Assembly (NCBI RefSeq): GCF_027359355.1
Contig: NZ_CP114777.1
Location: 1,860,001-1,924,000 of the forward strand
Reading direction: 5' to 3'
Length of the DNA: 64,000 nt
Source of the DNA: Prochlorococcus marinus str. MIT 1214
GTDB taxonomy: Bacteria > Cyanobacteriota > Cyanobacteriia > PCC-6307 > Cyanobiaceae
How positions within the stretch are numbered: position 1 is the first letter of the stretch; each line of letters starts with the position of its first letter. Below, piece by piece: positions 61,406-64,000 of the stretch. Below the pieces are notes generated by a model, which worked only from the letters and a program-made list of their open reading frames with translations, was not told the DNA's origin and ran no database searches. The translations under genes and the position numbers were made by a program.

Positions 61406-62818
61406 ATGGCTAAAAAGTATGATGCTGGAGTTAAGGAGTATAGAGATACTTACTTCACTCCTGACTATGTCCCCCTAGATACTGACCTACTTGCATGTTT
61501 CAAATGCACCGGTCAGGAAGGTGTACCAAAGGAAGAGGTTGCAGCAGCTGTTGCGGCTGAATCATCTACAGGTACATGGTCAACAGTTTGGTCTGAATTA
61601 CTAGTAGATCTTGAGTTCTACAAAGGCCGCTGTTACCGCATCGAAGATGTCCCTGGAGACAAGGATGCCTTCTATGCATTTATTGCCTATCCATTAGATC
61701 TTTTTGAAGAAGGATCTATAACTAACGTTTTGACATCACTTGTTGGAAACGTCTTTGGTTTTAAAGCCTTGCGCCATCTTCGTCTTGAAGATATTCGCTT
61801 CCCAATGGCATTTATCAAAACCTGCGGCGGACCTCCTAGTGGAATCGTAGTTGAACGTGATCGTCTTAATAAGTACGGTCGTCCATTACTTGGTTGTACT
61901 ATTAAACCGAAACTAGGACTCTCAGGTAAAAACTACGGTCGAGTGGTGTACGAATGTCTAAGAGGCGGTCTTGATCTAACTAAAGATGATGAGAACATTA
62001 ACTCTCAGCCATTCCAGCGTTGGAGAGAGCGTTTTGAATTCGTGGCTGAAGCGGTAAAGCTAGCCCAACAGGAAACTGGTGAAGTTAAAGGTCATTACCT
62101 TAACTGTACAGCGACTACTCCTGAGGAGATGTATGAGCGTGCTGAGTTTGCTAAAGAACTCGATATGCCAATCATCATGCATGACTACATAACTGGTGGT
62201 TTTACAGCTAATACAGGTTTGGCTAATTGGTGTCGTAAGAACGGCATGCTTCTTCATATTCACCGTGCTATGCATGCGGTTATTGACCGTCATCCTCAGC
62301 ATGGTATTCACTTCAGAGTTCTTGCGAAGTGTTTACGCCTATCTGGCGGAGACCAACTTCATACAGGAACAGTTGTTGGAAAACTAGAAGGAGACCGTCA
62401 AACAACTCTTGGCTATATCGATAACCTTCGTGAATCTTTTGTCCCTGAAGACCGCACTCGCGGTAACTTCTTTGATCAAGATTGGGGTTCTATGCCTGGT
62501 GTATTTGCTGTGGCATCTGGTGGTATCCATGTATGGCATATGCCAGCATTGCTCGCAATCTTTGGAGATGATTCATGTCTTCAGTTTGGTGGTGGTACTC
62601 ATGGTCACCCATGGGGATCAGCTGCTGGTGCGGCTGCGAACCGTGTAGCTCTCGAAGCATGTGTTAAAGCACGTAATGCAGGTAGGGAAATCGAAAAAGA
62701 AAGTCGCGATATCCTTCTTGAAGCTGCGAAGCATAGTCCTGAGCTTGCAATTGCTCTTGAGACATGGAAGGAGATTAAGTTCGAATTCGATACAGTCGAT
62801 AAACTCGACGTTCAGTAA
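61406..62818 (+). CDS. cbbL: RuBisCO large subunit, form IA
   Basis: CbbL carries the active site for CO2 fixation in the carboxysome. The 470-residue protein has K167 in [10 protein letters not shown] and the carbamylated K193 in LTKDDEN, the loop-6 motif VVGKLEGDR, and the [19 protein letters not shown] phosphate site. Form IA is indicated by the N-terminus [17 protein letters not shown] and by the cso gene context. A strong ribosome-binding site AGGAG precedes ATG at 7 nt. Codon use is more biased than in neighbours, as expected of a highly expressed gene. Confidence 0.98.
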   Translation: MAKKYDAGVKEYRDTYFTPDYVPLDTDLLACFKCTGQEGVPKEEVAAAVAAESSTGTWSTVWSELLVDLEFYKGRCYRIEDVPGDKDAFYAFIAYPLDLFEEGSITNVLTSLVGNVFGFKALRHLRLEDIRFPMAFIKTCGGPPSGIVVERDRLNKYGRPLLGCTIKPKLGLSGKNYGRVVYECLRGGLDLTKDDENINSQPFQRWRERFEFVAEAVKLAQQETGEVKGHYLNCTATTPEEMYERAEFAKELDMPIIMHDYITGGFTANTGLANWCRKNGMLLHIHRAMHAVIDRHPQHGIHFRVLAKCLRLSGGDQLHTGTVVGKLEGDRQTTLGYIDNLRESFVPEDRTRGNFFDQDWGSMPGVFAVASGGIHVWHMPALLAIFGDDSCLQFGGGTHGHPWGSAAGAAANRVALEACVKARNAGREIEKESRDILLEAAKHSPELAIALETWKEIKFEFDTVDKLDVQ

Positions 62819-62858
62819 AAAGATATAGAGGTGACATTTAAAAGTTGCCTCTATCTTT
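62819..62858 (+). promoter_or_regulatory. Hairpin directly after the cbbL stop
   Basis: An 11-bp stem with a one-base bulge (62819-62831 with 62848-62858, ending AGAGG / CCTCT) starts immediately after the cbbL TAA. There is no T-run, so it is likely to protect the 3' end or mark a processing site rather than terminate. Confidence 0.6.
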
Positions 62859-62870
62859 CTTAAATTCACT

Positions 62871-62890
62871 AGTCGATGACTCAGTCGACT
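62871..62890 (+). promoter_or_regulatory. Second hairpin in the cbbL-cbbS gap
   Basis: AGTCGA (62871-62876) and TCGACT (62885-62890) form a 6-bp stem with an 8-nt loop, 28 bp before the cbbS ATG. It is short, so significance is modest on its own, but it stands beside the hairpin at 62819. Confidence 0.45.
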
Positions 62891-62918
62891 TTCATTCATT
62901 CACTAACCTAAGTTCACC

Positions 62919-63260
62919 ATGCCTTTCCAGAGCACAGTAGGTGACTATCAGACAGTCGCCACCCTGGAAACATTCGGCTTCTTACCGCCGATGACCCAGG
63001 ACGAAATTTACGATCAAATCGCTTATATCATTGCTCAGGGTTGGAGCCCAGTTATTGAGCATGTTCATCCAAGTGGTTCAATGCAGACCTATTGGTCTTA
63101 TTGGAAATTACCTTTCTTCGGTGAAAAGGATTTGAATCTTGTAGTAAGCGAGTTAGAGGCTTGTCATAGAGCATATCCTGACCACCATGTTCGTATCGTT
63201 GGATATGACGCATACACTCAAAGTCAAGGTACTTGCTTTGTAGTTTTCCAAGGCCGCTAG
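62919..63260 (+). CDS. cbbS: RuBisCO small subunit
   Basis: CbbS assembles with CbbL into the L8S8 form IA enzyme. The 113-residue protein has MPFQSTVGDYQTVATLETFG, MTQDEIYDQIAYIIAQGWSP, TYWSYWKLPFFGEKD, and AYPDHHVRIVGYD. The start is ATG at 62919 in the order csoS1-cbbL-cbbS-csoS2. The gap to csoS2 contains a stable hairpin. Confidence 0.97.
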   Translation: MPFQSTVGDYQTVATLETFGFLPPMTQDEIYDQIAYIIAQGWSPVIEHVHPSGSMQTYWSYWKLPFFGEKDLNLVVSELEACHRAYPDHHVRIVGYDAYTQSQGTCFVVFQGR

Positions 63261-63279
63261 ATTTTAGGCTTTGACAAAT

Positions 63280-63306
63280 TTAGCCCTGAAAAGCTTTCAG
63301 GGCTAA
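63280..63306 (+). promoter_or_regulatory. Stable hairpin between cbbS and csoS2
   Basis: A 12-bp perfect stem (TTAGCCCTGAAA 63280-63291, loop AGC, TTTCAGGGCTAA 63295-63306) lies 20 bp after the cbbS stop and 54 bp before csoS2. The following TAATTCC is not a T-run, so it would be an attenuator, 3' stability or processing element that sets RuBisCO above shell-assembly protein. Confidence 0.75.
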
Positions 63307-63360
63307 TAATTCCTTAGAGAATTAAAAATTATTTTTTACGATCTCTCCATTGGATTGATA

Positions 63361-64000
63361 TGGCAAAACAAACAAGTAGACAATTAGTTCTTGATCGCCG
63401 ACAGGCATTGAGTCAAGGTGGTAAAAATGCCTCTATCAAAGGTTCAACACCTAATAGAGTTCGTTCCTCAAGTGATGCGAGGGCCACGAGGACTGATGCG
63501 GCTTTTGTTAAACCACAAAAAACTTTGGCTAAATCAAATAATTCTTCTTCTCAGTTAAGTACTAGTAGTTATCAATCAGGTGCTTCTGGAAGTTCAAGAG
63601 GTACAAGGTCATATAAAAGTTCAGTAGCTCATTCTAGTCGCCAACTTGTTATTACTAGACGAGAGGCATTATCTCGTAGAGGTAAATCTGCTGATAATAC
63701 AAAAGATATAACTCGAGTTGATGTTGAGAGAAAAAAGGTCCAAAACGCTCCTTCTTATGACGCCAAAAAAGCTGAACATTGTTGTCCAGAATGTGAGCAA
63801 AAAGCTTTAGAGGAAATTAGTAATACAACTTCAAAGCCTGAAATTAGTTTGACATTAAATAAAAGAAAGACTGATCACCGCTCAACTGTTAAAAGAAAAG
63901 CAATTACGAATTCAAGTAGAGCTTTTGTGCTTGCTCGAAGAGAGGCATTGTCAAAGCACGGTAAATCTGCAGGGAAGCAGCCAACTACAGCTGCTTCAGT
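63361..64000 (+). CDS. csoS2: Carboxysome assembly protein CsoS2, 5' part cut by window edge
   Basis: CsoS2 is the disordered scaffold that joins RuBisCO to the shell. The visible 213 codons from ATG 63361 are Ser/Thr/Lys-rich and contain three N-terminal RuBisCO-binding repeats with RR or RRQ/REAL cores: SRQLVLDRRQALSQGGK near 7-23, SRQLVITRREALSRRGKSA near 92-110, and SRAFVLARREALSKHGKSA near 186-204. A CCPEC pair lies between the second and third. The middle and C-terminal repeats lie beyond the window, so programmed frameshifting to short and long forms cannot be assessed. Confidence 0.95.

Overview
The window is a gene-dense, AT-rich piece of a marine picocyanobacterial chromosome. I infer a low-light Prochlorococcus, probably an NATL-like LLI strain. 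The reasons are: a form-IA RuBisCO inside an alpha-carboxysome operon (csoS1D, csoS1, cbbL, cbbS, csoS2); both light-dependent (por) and light-independent (chlL/N/B) protochlorophyllide reductases; the ado-aar-accA alkane cluster; psb27; a ferrochelatase with a chlorophyll-binding-like tail; and very short intergenic gaps with many TTG starts. I recognise no rRNA, tRNA, CRISPR array, insertion sequence or prophage. The strain assignment is inference, because no sequence search was possible.

Layout. 0-9 kb: truncated hemL, xth, two unknown genes, a larC/UPF0104 pair, and a minus-strand operon yjbQ-phhB-COG0523 GTPase-iron permease. 9-23 kb: M32 carboxypeptidase, a first pyrophosphatase, hemC, the principal sigma factor, a 41-codon candidate small protein, priA, a DUF2854-argB-DUF3153 operon, ssb, cobK, cutA, a PfkB kinase and purA. 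23-38 kb: psb27, proS, a second pyrophosphatase, an ArsC/Spx protein, lepB, a two-domain histidine phosphatase, a CPBP protease, an FtsL-like candidate plus ftsI, tal, an FAD reductase, frr, pyrH and cobO. 38-46 kb: an orphan tyrosine recombinase, hemH, ilvB, small proteins, and a Tab2/S1-like RNA-binding pair. 46-53 kb: ado, aar, accA, an SDR, trpF, a site-2 protease and a lipoate ligase-like protein. 53-64 kb: por, chlL, chlN, chlB, then the carboxysome operon, cut at the right edge inside csoS2.

How the genes work together. Tetrapyrrole supply is spread through the window: hemL and hemC on the common trunk, hemH to haem, por and chlLNB to chlorophyll, cobK and cobO to the corrinoid. The right end is the CO2-fixation module. 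The alkane genes sit beside accA, which feeds the fatty-acid pool they draw on.

The content is mostly core genome. I did not find a clearly new multi-gene system such as a defence island. The best second-look items are small: RNA hairpins in every gap of the csoS1-cbbL-cbbS-csoS2 run; a hairpin that would hide the ribosome-binding site of the S1-like gene; phased repeats resembling an HLR1 element between chlL and chlN; an FtsL-like gene just before ftsI; a pyrophosphatase paralogue lacking a catalytic aspartate; and a 41-codon candidate membrane protein between rpoD and priA.
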